A stretch of 64,000 bases of DNA from UBA2387 sp019454665 (GTDB taxonomy: Bacteria; Armatimonadota; Fimbriimonadia; Fimbriimonadales; Fimbriimonadaceae), in contig BTVX01000018.1 in NCBI GenBank assembly GCA_045862995.1, forward strand, positions 1 to 64,000, given 5' to 3'. Shown one piece after another: positions 8,568-16,761 of this stretch (position 1 is its first letter; the number at the start of each line of letters is the position of its first letter). Under the pieces are notes generated by a model. It saw only the letters and a list, made by a program, of their open reading frames with translations, was not told where the DNA came from and searched no databases. Position numbers and translations under genes: made by a program.

Positions 8568-9192
8568 GGGGTGCCACGGCCTGTCCGGGTCCGATTCACC
8601 CCCGCCTTCTGCCGACTTCTCTGCCCGGCAGGCCGTGCTGGTCTTTGGCGAAGGGCATCACGGTCTGGCGGGAACCAATGGCTTCGGCCGGCGACACCCC
8701 TCGACCCGCTCAGACCGTGGCACCCCATGCGACGCAAGCACCCTACCGATCTGGGGTGCCACGGCCAGTCCGGGCGTGCTTACTCTCCGCTTGGTGCGGA
8801 CGTTCTGCCCGGCAGGCCGTGCTGGTCTTGGCGCAGGGGATCACGGTCTGGCGGGGACCAATGGCATCGGCCAACGACACCCCTCGACCCGCGCAGACCG
8901 TGGCACCCCATGCGACGCAGGCAGCCTACCGATCCGGGGTGCCACGGCCTGTCCGGGCGTGCCTACACTCCGCTTGGTGCGGACGTTCTGCCCGGCAGGC
9001 CGTGCTGGTCTTGGCGCAGGGGNNNNNNNNNNNNNNNNNNNNNNNNNNNNNNNNNNNNNNNNNNNNNNNNNNNNNNNNNNNNNNNNNNNNNNNNNNNNNN
9101 NNNNNNNNNNNNNNNNNNNNNNATCACGGTCTGGCGGGGACCAATGGCATCGGCCAACGACACCCCTCGACCCGCCCAGACCGTGGCACCCC
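8568..9192. repeat. Tandem array of composite palindromic repeat, locus A (about 184-bp period)
   Basis: Three units start at 8568, 8753 and 8936. Each begins GGGGTGCCACGG and ends CCGTGGCACCCC, so the unit ends are inverted repeats. Inside are two different hairpins: CACGGCCTG..GGGC with GCCCGGCAGGCCGTG, and CACGGTCTGGCGGG with CCCGC..CAGACCGTG. Units of about 157-159 bp are separated by a 26-bp spacer (ATGCGACGCA...). The third unit contains the N gap. The array fills the interval between the tricorn-like gene and the gene at 9319, and there is no coding gene in it. Open frames crossing it are by-products of GC-rich repeats. Confidence 0.9.
9023..9122. other. Assembly gap (100 N) inside repeat array A
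   Basis: Exactly 100 N, a conventional scaffold gap of unknown true size. The left flank stops after GGCGCAGGGG and the right flank resumes at ATCACGGTCTGG, which are directly adjacent in unit 2 (around 8839/8840). The gap therefore fits zero or any whole number of further 184-bp units. Confidence 0.98.
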
Positions 9193-9318
9193 TACAACCA
9201 ACCAGATCTCTGGCGAAGCCAAGACAGCCCGCGAGACTGCGGGGCTACGAGGGCCGACCGCCCAAACAGGTCGCCAGTGACCGCATGAAACCTCATGATC
9301 GTCAGGTAGCTTGGGCAG

Positions 9319-9540
9319 ATGGCCAAGCAGATGTTCGCGACCCAGGTGGACCCGATAATCCTTGAGAAGACGCGTGCCATTGCCCAAGCCGAGGGCAAGC
9401 AACTTCAGGCCATCGTCGAAGAAGCGCTTTTGGACCTGATCGAGAAGCGACAATCGGCACGTCCACGCGCAAAAGTCATGGCGCTGTACGAGGCAAGCGT
9501 CGCCCAGTACAAACCCCTCTACGAGCGCCTGAGCAGGTGA
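9319..9540 (+). CDS. Ribbon-helix-helix antitoxin-like DNA-binding protein, orphan
   Basis: A 73-residue protein. A short beta segment (FATQVD, residues 6-11) is followed by two helices (about 12-24 and 30-44), the layout of MetJ/Arc ribbon-helix-helix proteins. The basic C-terminal half would bind a toxin if this is an antitoxin. Relatives of this type are often followed by an overlapping Fic/Doc-type toxin gene. Here the next 60 bases hold no toxin: the frame that overlaps the stop codon ends after about 23 codons. TAGCTT at 9307-9312 lies 6 bases before the ATG and could be a leaderless -10 element. DNA-binding is likely; an antitoxin role is inference. Confidence 0.65.
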   Translation: MAKQMFATQVDPIILEKTRAIAQAEGKQLQAIVEEALLDLIEKRQSARPRAKVMALYEASVAQYKPLYERLSR

Positions 9541-9609
9541 CCACCTTCGCCGCTTGGCTCGATCGGATATCCGCGGCAAGCGCTGACCGATGCGTTAGAA
9601 TGACCTGAC

Positions 9610-11142
9610 ATGAGTCTGATCGGACGGGTGGGACGCCGAAGCTGGCGGTCGAGGCTCGCGATGACCCTGCTCTACCTCGGGCTCGTCGCGGGTGCGATCA
9701 CCACCGTCTACCCGTTCCTCCTCATGATGGCCACGGGCTTCAAGGGCCCCACCGACCAGAACGACAACCGCCTCATCCCCGCCTTCTGGTCCGACGACCA
9801 AGAACTGCTCGCCAAGTACCGCGACGACAAGTACTCGTCCAACCTCAGCTGGATCAAAAGCAACGGCATCGGCACCGACGCGCCGGACGACGTCGTGGAC
9901 AAGTACGAGGCCTACCTCCTGGCCCTGCCGAACGACGCGTGGAGTGCGGGCTTCGCCACCGCGCCCAATCAGGTCACCAGCCGCCTGAAGCGGCGCTACC
10001 AAGCCTGGGTGCGGCAGCGGTTCGCCACCATCGAAGACCTCAACAAAGCCTACATCGAGGAGAACGTGGCGTTCCAGACGGTCAACCCGCCCGCCGAGCA
10101 GTTCGAGCGACGCGTCTGGAGACCGCTCGGGGGAAGAAAATGGGACGAGTGGCAGGAGTTCAAAGCCAGTCTCCCCGCCGAGTTTCGCATTCCCGTCCGC
10201 AAGACGCAGCTCTACCAGGAGTGGTTGCGCTCCAAGTACCAGAACCAGTTCGGCGAAGTCCCCGCCGCGACGCGGGGAGCAGCGACCGACTTCGAGACGA
10301 TCGTCCTCGGCCCTAGCGCCGACTTGGACGAGTTCGAGCGCGAGTGGCCGAACCGAGAGCACATCGAACGCTCGGTCGAAGCCGCTTGGGCCGAGATCGC
10401 CCCGGGGCCAATGCCCATCGCCGCCTATGAAGAGAGAGTCGTCCGCCGCAACGCAGAAGCGTTGCGCAAGGAGTTCTCTTCGCGCAACTACGCGTATGTG
10501 CTCGACTACATCCTGCTGAACGGACGCGTCGTGTGGAACACGGCCCTGTTCTGCCTGCTGGCCGTCGGGACGCAACTCGTGGTGAACCCGCTGGCCGCGT
10601 ACGCCTTGTCGCGGTATCCGGTGAAGTCCTCGCTCAAGATTCTGCTGTTCCTCTTGGCGACCATGGCGTTTCCCGCCGAAGTGGCCATGATTCCGTCGTT
10701 TCTGCTGCTCAAGGACTTGGGTCTGCTGAACACGTACGCGGCGCTCGTTCTGCCCGCCGCCGCCAGCGGCTACATGATCTTCCTGCTCAAGGGCTTCTTC
10801 GACTCGTTGCCGCAGGAGCTGTACGAATCGGCGCAGATGGACGGCGCGAAGGAGACGACGATGATGGCGCGGATCGCCCTGCCCCTGAGCCGGCCCGTCC
10901 TGGGCTATCTCGCGCTGCTGGCGTTCATGGGTGCGTATTCGGCGTTTCTCTACGCGTTCTTGGTGGTCCAAGACCAGAAGATGTGGACGCTGATGGTGTG
11001 GATCTACCAGTTGCAGGGGACCGCGCCGAAAGCCGTGATGATGGCGGCCGTGGCGGTGGCCGCGCTGCCCACGCTGGTCGTGTTCTTGCTGGCGCAACGC
11101 GTGATCATGCGCGGCATCGTCTTGCCTGGCGACGAGAAGTAG
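9610..11142 (+). CDS. MalG-like carbohydrate ABC transporter permease with a large extracytoplasmic insert
   Basis: A 510-residue inner-membrane permease, about 230 residues longer than normal MalG-type permeases. One membrane helix (about 18-40) is followed by a hydrophilic insert of about 245 residues (45-292), then five helices. The EAA loop that contacts the ATPase is intact at about 403-425 (ELYESAQMDGA, then IALPLSRP). By topology the insert lies between TM1 and TM2 on the outer face. No ATPase, substrate-binding protein or second permease gene is next to it, so its partners must be elsewhere. TAGAAT at 9596-9601 may be its -10 element. The substrate is unknown; sugars are usual for the family. 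Confidence 0.88.
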   Translation: MSLIGRVGRRSWRSRLAMTLLYLGLVAGAITTVYPFLLMMATGFKGPTDQNDNRLIPAFWSDDQELLAKYRDDKYSSNLSWIKSNGIGTDAPDDVVDKYEAYLLALPNDAWSAGFATAPNQVTSRLKRRYQAWVRQRFATIEDLNKAYIEENVAFQTVNPPAEQFERRVWRPLGGRKWDEWQEFKASLPAEFRIPVRKTQLYQEWLRSKYQNQFGEVPAATRGAATDFETIVLGPSADLDEFEREWPNREHIERSVEAAWAEIAPGPMPIAAYEERVVRRNAEALRKEFSSRNYAYVLDYILLNGRVVWNTALFCLLAVGTQLVVNPLAAYALSRYPVKSSLKILLFLLATMAFPAEVAMIPSFLLLKDLGLLNTYAALVLPAAASGYMIFLLKGFFDSLPQELYESAQMDGAKETTMMARIALPLSRPVLGYLALLAFMGAYSAFLYAFLVVQDQKMWTLMVWIYQLQGTAPKAVMMAAVAVAALPTLVVFLLAQRVIMRGIVLPGDEK

Positions 11143-11268
11143 GACGGGAGTTTCGAGGCTCCCCAGGTCGCGCGCAGAAGGCGAACGGCCCGTCCGTGGT
11201 CCAGGGTGTCAGGACTTCTACACCCGACAAGGGAAACCCGCCTCGTCGCCGGACGGCGGCGGCGATGA
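11143..11268. other. Intergenic space between convergent genes
   Basis: 126 bases between the convergent permease and diguanylate cyclase genes. Only a weak hairpin is visible (GGGTGT...ACACCC around 11204-11225) with no T-run on either strand. Confidence 0.4.
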
Positions 11269-12243
11269 TCACGCGGCTCGGTCGAGCCACATCTGGTCGC
11301 GGCCGTTGTTCTTGGCGATGTACAGGTTGCGATCGGCGCTGGCCAGTAGACCGTCCACGGTCGCTTCCCGTCCCGCCAGGGCCGCACCGATGCTGCAACG
11401 GACGCGAGCAATGGGCCAGGGCCAGGTTCGTGTGCTTTCGACGATCCTCCGCCCCGCCGAGGAAACACCCACTTCGTCGGACCCAGTGAGGAACACGCCG
11501 AACTCCTCGCCGCCCAGCCGTCCGATCAGCGTCGTCGGCGGCAAGGCCTGCCGCAGAAGCATGGCGAACTCGCGCAAGACGTCGTCGCCGACGACGTGGC
11601 CGTGCTGGTCGTTGATCCGCTTGAAGTGGTCGAGATCCATGAGCAGGAGCCCTGCTTGCTCGCCTTGTCGCCTCGATTGAAGCCTGAACGCAGCCTCGCG
11701 GCGGAACGCCCGATGGTTGAGAAGCTCGGTCAGACCATCGTGGTCTGCGGCGAACACGAGTTGGTCGTTGAGGTCGCGGAGATGCTCGACGACCTTCTGC
11801 AGTTGTTGCTCGCGTTCTTCGAGCACGCCCGACAGCTCTTTCTCCACGGAGATGTCCATCGTGATGCCCGAGATGCGGACCGCCTTGTCCTGCGCATCGC
11901 GGCCCACGACCCGTCCAGACGCCAGGACCCACAGGTAACTGCCGTCCTTGCAGCGCATGCGGTGCTCGACGCGAAACGCAGGCACCAGCCCGCTCAGGTG
12001 GCTCAGCACTGCGGCCCGGACGATCCCGACATCCTCTGGGTGGACCCGTTCCTTCCAAGACGAGTGTTTCTGCGGGAGTTCGTCGGGCGCATAGCCCGTC
12101 ATGGCCGCCCACCGCTCGCTATAGACGAACCGGTTGGAAACCACATCCCAATCCCACGTGCCGATTCGGGCACCTTCGATCGCCATCGCCAAACGGTCGC
12201 GACTGGCGCGCACCTCCTCCACGGTCTCCTCTTGGTGAGCCAT
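11269..12243 (-). CDS. PAS-GGDEF diguanylate cyclase
   Basis: A 324-residue signalling protein. An N-terminal PAS/PAC sensor domain covers about residues 18-135, including WDWDV, the Y..DELP segment and RCKDGSYLWV. A short coiled linker (about 135-165) leads to a GGDEF domain (165-320) with the active-site motif GGEEF at 244-248 and DLDHFKRIND before it. It should make cyclic di-GMP from two GTP. No inhibitory RxxD site is visible five residues before GGEEF. No membrane segment is seen, so it is probably cytosolic. ATG at 12243 is preferred over the upstream TTG at 12387, which would add 48 basic low-complexity residues. A link between c-di-GMP and the pilus genes in this window is plausible but not shown. 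Confidence 0.88.
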   Translation of the reverse strand: MAHQEETVEEVRASRDRLAMAIEGARIGTWDWDVVSNRFVYSERWAAMTGYAPDELPQKHSSWKERVHPEDVGIVRAAVLSHLSGLVPAFRVEHRMRCKDGSYLWVLASGRVVGRDAQDKAVRISGITMDISVEKELSGVLEEREQQLQKVVEHLRDLNDQLVFAADHDGLTELLNHRAFRREAAFRLQSRRQGEQAGLLLMDLDHFKRINDQHGHVVGDDVLREFAMLLRQALPPTTLIGRLGGEEFGVFLTGSDEVGVSSAGRRIVESTRTWPWPIARVRCSIGAALAGREATVDGLLASADRNLYIAKNNGRDQMWLDRAA

Positions 12244-12415
12244 CAGCGCACCACCCGACGCCTCGCTGGGTCGGCGCGTATCGCCAGCCGCGCTTCCGCG
12301 CCGGTGGCGAGAAGCGGACCTTGATCCTCCATGGGGAGCCTTGCGAACGTTGAATCCATCGTGAACCGTCAGGATTATCGGGCGCAAGGGGGCGATGGCT
12401 TCACACGCAAATCCG

Positions 12416-13174
12416 TCAGGTGCGGCGCAACATCTCGGCTCTCACGCGCTCATCGGGCCACGTGTGGATGTGCCGCACGTCGTCTTCCGTAAGAAGTCGG
12501 AGCGATCGGCCCGTGGCCAAGGCGCGGCACCAGACCGTGGCTGCCTTCTCCGCCATGCGCGTGGCGGCCTCGGCTTCGGCGGCGGTTTCGCCCATCGTGA
12601 TCAGACCGTGGTTCTGGAGCCAGATGGTCTTGGGCCGCTCGCGCCAACGCTGATGGTAATCCGTCACCGCATCGGCGATCGCCCACGCCAGTTCGAGCCC
12701 TGGCTTGCGATAGGGAACCCAACACGATTCGGGGCCGCACAACACGATCTCGTCGGGAAACAGCCGCTGCTTGGCGAGCGCCTCGGAGCCCTCGGTCGAA
12801 AGCAGGGCCAAGAGGCTGACGGGGTGCGTGTGCGCGACGAAGCGAACGCCCTCCAGCCCCAACAGCCAAGCATGCATCAGGGTCTCGGTGGAAGGCGACG
12901 GTCCGGCGGCAACGCGCGCGCCGTTCAGCGTCTCGCGGATCGCGGCATCCTCGGGCCGGTGGTCGCGGTTCTCGACCAGCAAGAGGACCGGGGCGAAGGC
13001 CACGCACGCGAAGTCCTCGGCGCTGGCGCGCTCCATCACCTTGCCGCTGCCCTTCACCCAGAACGAGCGGCCGTCGCGGCGCGCGCTGACGTTGCCCTCG
13101 GCGAGGATGGCCAACGCGCCCGAGGGCTCGCCGAGTCGGCGCGCGAGATCCACCAACTCGGCGAGGGCGTCCAC
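12416..13174 (-). CDS. Class II aldolase/adducin-family protein
   Basis: A 252-residue protein of the fuculose/rhamnulose-phosphate aldolase family. EGNVSAR and KGSGKVM near the N-terminus are the phosphate-binding segments. HTHP (about residues 115-118) and QNHG (about 190) supply the zinc-binding histidines. Family members cleave sugar phosphates to DHAP and an aldehyde, or act as epimerases or decarboxylases, so the substrate cannot be named. The GTG start at 13174 lies directly after the stop codon of the S9D peptidase gene, so the two are probably coupled. No sugar kinase or isomerase gene is adjacent. Confidence 0.85.
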   Translation of the reverse strand: MDALAELVDLARRLGEPSGALAILAEGNVSARRDGRSFWVKGSGKVMERASAEDFACVAFAPVLLLVENRDHRPEDAAIRETLNGARVAAGPSPSTETLMHAWLLGLEGVRFVAHTHPVSLLALLSTEGSEALAKQRLFPDEIVLCGPESCWVPYRKPGLELAWAIADAVTDYHQRWRERPKTIWLQNHGLITMGETAAEAEAATRMAEKAATVWCRALATGRSLRLLTEDDVRHIHTWPDERVRAEMLRRT

Positions 13175-13175
13175 G

Positions 13176-15767
13176 TTACTTCGCGTCTTTGACGTACTTG
13201 TCCAGCCACGCCACCCATCGCGCCCACTGGTCGAGGATGGTCTCGCGCGTCACCTGCCCGTGGTCTTCGTAGGGATACACGTAGAGCGCCGAGTTCTTGT
13301 TGAGGCTGTTCAGGGCGTGGAACATGCGTTCCGAGTTGATGAGCGCCGTACCCACGTTCTGGTCGTCGCCGCCGTGGTACATGAGCATCGCGCCGGTCAT
13401 CTGCTCGGCCCACAGCAGGGGCGACATGGTCGTGTAGACCTCGCGCGCCTCCCAGAGCGTCCGCTGTTCGGATTGGAACCCGTTGGGCGTGAGCAACCGG
13501 TTGTAGTTGCCGTCGCCCGCGATGCCGGCCTTGAAGAACGGCGTGTGGATCATCGCGTTGGCCGTGCCGAAGGCACCGTAGCTGTGACCGCCCAAGGCGA
13601 GCCGCTCGCGGTCGGCGTAGTTGGCGCGAACGACGGCGTTGATCGCCGCGTACAAGTTGGCGCGCAGGTCGTGGACGTACTTGTCGTTCTTGCGCTCCGT
13701 GGGGCCGACGATCGGGCAATCCGGCTCGATGACGGCATAGCCCATCAGGCCGAGCAGGTCCTTGTTCGTGCCCCGGATGGTGCGGAACGTGTTCTTGTTG
13801 TAGGTTCGCGTCCCGTTGTTGTAGGTGGCCTGGTCCACGACTTCGCGCGGATAGAACCAGAAGAACGCGGGCGGCTTGGTCTGCCCGTCCCAGCCCTGCG
13901 GCAGCGTCACGTTCACCCAGAACTCGAAGCCATCGGCCCGCTTGACCTTGAGGCGCTCGCGGCGCAGATCGGTGGCGGCGGCGGCGTAGTCCTTGTTGGT
14001 GGTCAGCCGCTTCTCTTCCGAACCCGAGCGCAGGAAGAAGTCGCCGATCTGGTACTTGGACTCGCGCGAAACGACGTAGGCATTGAAGTCGGGGTCGAGG
14101 ACATCCGTGACGCGCTCCCACTTGTCGTCGGCGCATTCGAAGATGCGTTCGGGCTTGGCGGGTTCGGTGGCCGTTCCCGCGGCCCACTCCACGCGGTCCA
14201 CGAACGTCTTGGGCGCCTTCTCCATTGGATTCTGGAAGTACTGGGTGCCCGAGAGGTACACGTACTTGCCGTCGCTGGACGTCATCACCACACGCCCGCC
14301 CGAAGGCGTGTTGGTCGTCATCAGCGTTCCGGGCGTGGCGTAGAAGTCAGCCGTGCGGTTCTTGCTGATCGCCTTTCGGTCGGCCGGATGGGCGATCGGA
14401 ACCGCGTAGGACGTCGCGACACCCGCTTCCGTCTCGCTGGTGAACAACGTCTTGAAGTCCGGACCGAACTGGAACGAGCCGATCAACTTGTCCGACTCGA
14501 AGATGACCTCGACGTTGTCGGCACCGTAGGGTTCCACCCAACGCATGATGCGGTCCACGCCCTTGGAGTTCGGGTCCTCTCGGCGCGCGGGTTGGCCTTG
14601 CTGAAAGATCATGCCCCGCCCATCGGGGTGCCAAGCGAAGTTGCGCTTGCGATCCGAGAACTGGGGCGCAGCCTGACCCGCTCCAGCGCCTCCCGGGCCA
14701 CCGGGGCGACCTTGCCCCTGACCTCTTCCCTGACCCGCCTGCTCGTCGTCGAGCCACGCGTCGAAGTCGTCTTGCGGGGCGGCGAGGCCATCGGGATCGG
14801 GAGGTCCGCCAGCGCCTAACTGAAGGTTGCGCTTGGCGAACTCGTGCACGGATTCGCCCTTCTCGTTCCACAGTTCCTCGACATAGCCGAAACTCGACAC
14901 GGGCACGATGTACGAAAACGGCTTCGTGACCGTGGACACGCGCACGAAGTTGGCGTTGGGGCCCACGCTCACCGAGCGCAGCATGGAAGGCTTGCCGATC
15001 TCCTTGGCTTGGCCCGAGTCGGCGTCAATCGCCACCAACTGCCCCGTGATCATGTACTCGTACAGCGCCATGTCGTAGGGGCTCGACAACAGGCTCGCGT
15101 AGGTCCGGGTTCGGTTGTTGCCGGAGGCCGTCACGCGGACCACCGGCTCGGAAGGAACGTACGTTTTGACGGGCTCGGGGGCGCGCCTAGCGGGAAGCAG
15201 GATCGTGACGACGTGCTTGCCGTCCCCCGTCCAGTCGAGCACCGTCGTCTGGGTGGCCAAGACCGGACGCCTCGTCAGGCGGCGCGAGCGGCCGATCTCG
15301 ACCGTGGCGACATAGGCGTGCGTCTCCTTCTCGAAATGGGCGAGAAAGGCGAGTCGCCTGCCGTCCGGCGACCACGAGGCCCCGCTCACTTTGGCGTCTC
15401 GGGGCGTTTGGATGTCCCACGTCTTGCCGGTCTTGGGGTCGAAGCACGTGTAGCCGACCGCCGTGCCCACGGTAAGACTGCGCGCGCGGTTGGCCGCGAG
15501 GTCCAGAGCCAGTCCGCCCAGCCGAGTGTAAGGCTTGGAGTAATCCGCCAGCGAGGGCATGCCCGAGGACTTCGTCAGCAGATACACCGATTTGTCCGGG
15601 CTCAGATTGGCCAGCGACACGTTCTCGTGCCACGGGGCGGTGACGATGTCCTTGATCGTCGCGGCGGGTTCCAGATAGGCCTCCTGGGACAGCGGATCGG
15701 TCTGAGCGCCAACCGAAACAGCAAGGGCCAAAGCCAGCCAAGGGAGCACGCGCGGTCTCATGACCAT
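13176..15767 (-). CDS. Exported S9D (glutamyl endopeptidase-like) serine peptidase
   Basis: An 863-residue prolyl-oligopeptidase-family enzyme with a signal peptide at about residues 1-23 (ending VSVGAQ). An N-terminal seven-bladed propeller covers about 30-600, with a Gly/Gln/Pro-rich loop around 340-370. The alpha/beta-hydrolase domain carries nucleophile S729 in GGHSYGAFG, the acid in GGDDQNVG (D801 or D802) and H836 in YEDHGQ. The stretch NYNRLLTPNGFQSEQRTLWEA is close to the S9D group typified by plastid glutamyl endopeptidase, which cuts after Glu. It probably degrades peptides outside the cytoplasm, alongside the tricorn-like protease. The ATG at 15767 gives the signal peptide; an upstream extension to 15875 would overlap ftsY. 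Confidence 0.9.
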   Translation of the reverse strand: MVMRPRVLPWLALALAVSVGAQTDPLSQEAYLEPAATIKDIVTAPWHENVSLANLSPDKSVYLLTKSSGMPSLADYSKPYTRLGGLALDLAANRARSLTVGTAVGYTCFDPKTGKTWDIQTPRDAKVSGASWSPDGRRLAFLAHFEKETHAYVATVEIGRSRRLTRRPVLATQTTVLDWTGDGKHVVTILLPARRAPEPVKTYVPSEPVVRVTASGNNRTRTYASLLSSPYDMALYEYMITGQLVAIDADSGQAKEIGKPSMLRSVSVGPNANFVRVSTVTKPFSYIVPVSSFGYVEELWNEKGESVHEFAKRNLQLGAGGPPDPDGLAAPQDDFDAWLDDEQAGQGRGQGQGRPGGPGGAGAGQAAPQFSDRKRNFAWHPDGRGMIFQQGQPARREDPNSKGVDRIMRWVEPYGADNVEVIFESDKLIGSFQFGPDFKTLFTSETEAGVATSYAVPIAHPADRKAISKNRTADFYATPGTLMTTNTPSGGRVVMTSSDGKYVYLSGTQYFQNPMEKAPKTFVDRVEWAAGTATEPAKPERIFECADDKWERVTDVLDPDFNAYVVSRESKYQIGDFFLRSGSEEKRLTTNKDYAAAATDLRRERLKVKRADGFEFWVNVTLPQGWDGQTKPPAFFWFYPREVVDQATYNNGTRTYNKNTFRTIRGTNKDLLGLMGYAVIEPDCPIVGPTERKNDKYVHDLRANLYAAINAVVRANYADRERLALGGHSYGAFGTANAMIHTPFFKAGIAGDGNYNRLLTPNGFQSEQRTLWEAREVYTTMSPLLWAEQMTGAMLMYHGGDDQNVGTALINSERMFHALNSLNKNSALYVYPYEDHGQVTRETILDQWARWVAWLDKYVKDAK

Positions 15768-15781
15768 GCACGTTCGGCACC

Positions 15782-15811
15782 GAATCCGGGTTTTCCTTCC
15801 CCAAATGTCAA
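15782..15811 (-). promoter_or_regulatory. Candidate promoter for the S9D peptidase gene
   Basis: On the minus strand a perfect -35 TTGACA (15806-15811) is followed after 18 bases by GGATTC (15782-15787), a weak -10. The expected start of transcription is about 8 bases before the ATG at 15767, giving a very short leader. Confidence 0.4.
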
Positions 15812-15830
15812 GTTTCTGGCCCCAGCCTCC

Positions 15831-15860
15831 TTGACCTCGCCACACGCCACGGTCTACCCT
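15831..15860 (+). promoter_or_regulatory. Candidate promoter for ftsY
   Basis: TTGACC (15831-15836), an 18-base spacer and TACCCT (15855-15860). The -10 ends 7 bases before the ATG at 15868, so the transcript would begin at or next to the start codon. No Shine-Dalgarno sequence is present. Confidence 0.45.
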
Positions 15861-15867
15861 GAAGACC

Positions 15868-16740
15868 ATGTTCAAGCGCCTGATGCAACACGTGGACCGA
15901 CTGCTCGGGCGTGGCGTGATTGACGACGAGTTCTACGACGAACTCGAAGAAGCCCTGCTTCAGGCCGACACGCACATCCAGACCGCGGGCGAGATACTCG
16001 AGGAACTCAGGCAAGCCGTGCGCGAGGAGAAGATCACCGATGGGGCGGGCATCAAGGCGCGCCTCGAAAAGGCCATCGCCGACCGGTTCCGGCAGGAAGG
16101 CCCCGCCGGGCTCAACGTCTCGGACGAGGACCCGACCGTGTACCTTTTCGTCGGCGTGAACGGCGTGGGCAAGACGACCACCATCGCCAAAGTCGCCCAC
16201 TTGCTCAAGCGCAAGGGCTTCTCCGTGTTGGTCGCCGCAGGCGACACGTTCCGCGCGGCGGCCATCGAACAGCTGGAGATTTGGGCGCAGCGCACGGGTG
16301 TGGACATCGTGCGCAGCCAGCCGGGAGCGGACAGCGCGGCCGTGTTGTTCGACGCGATCCAAGCGGCCAAGGCGCGCGGCGTCGAGTTCGTCTTGGCCGA
16401 CACCGCAGGCCGCCAACACAGCAAGGGCAACCTGATGCAGGAACTCTCCAAAGTCTCCAAAGTGGCGGAGAAGGCGCTTGGGCGCGCACCGGACGAGGTG
16501 TTGCTGGTGCTCGATGCCAACACGGGGCAGAACGCCATCCGCCAAGCCGAGGAGTTCATCAAGACGGCAGGGGTGACGGGCTTGGTGCTGACCAAGTTGG
16601 ACGGGACGGCGCGCGGCGGCGCGTTGATCGGGGTCTACGACCGGTTCAAGGTGCCGATCAAGCTGATCGGCGTGGGCGAGAAGGTGGAAGACCTGCGCGA
16701 CTTCAAGCCCGCCGAATTCGCGGCGAGCTTGTTCGAGTGA
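15868..16740 (+). CDS. ftsY: Signal recognition particle receptor FtsY
   Basis: A 290-residue SRP GTPase with the helical N domain (residues 1-85) and the G domain. The P-loop is GVNGVGKTTT, followed by GDTFRAAAIEQL, DTAGRQHSKGNLMQEL, TKLDGTARGG and the closing GVGEKVEDLRDF, all diagnostic of FtsY. FtsY docks the ribosome-SRP complex at the membrane and the translocon. The acidic A domain found in E. coli is missing, as in many other bacteria. The gene is divergent from the S9D peptidase gene and followed by a repeat array. Confidence 0.97.
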   Translation: MFKRLMQHVDRLLGRGVIDDEFYDELEEALLQADTHIQTAGEILEELRQAVREEKITDGAGIKARLEKAIADRFRQEGPAGLNVSDEDPTVYLFVGVNGVGKTTTIAKVAHLLKRKGFSVLVAAGDTFRAAAIEQLEIWAQRTGVDIVRSQPGADSAAVLFDAIQAAKARGVEFVLADTAGRQHSKGNLMQELSKVSKVAEKALGRAPDEVLLVLDANTGQNAIRQAEEFIKTAGVTGLVLTKLDGTARGGALIGVYDRFKVPIKLIGVGEKVEDLRDFKPAEFAASLFE

Positions 16741-16761
16741 AGTTGCCTAGGCGCTTCCCTC

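Noticed and set aside
8552..9365. Open frames crossing repeat array A and the N gap
   Set aside because: They encode repeated hairpin sequence in several frames at once and contain the gap. They have no start signals. The same holds for the frames at 16747-17719.
12771..14819. Long plus-strand open frame of 682 codons
   Set aside because: It is antisense to the S9D peptidase and aldolase genes, is Arg/Ala/Gly-rich and has no recognisable domain. It is a shadow of GC-rich codon bias. The same applies to the long frames at 32512-34578, 34157-36907, 41182-43092, 43960-46542 and 47643-50852.
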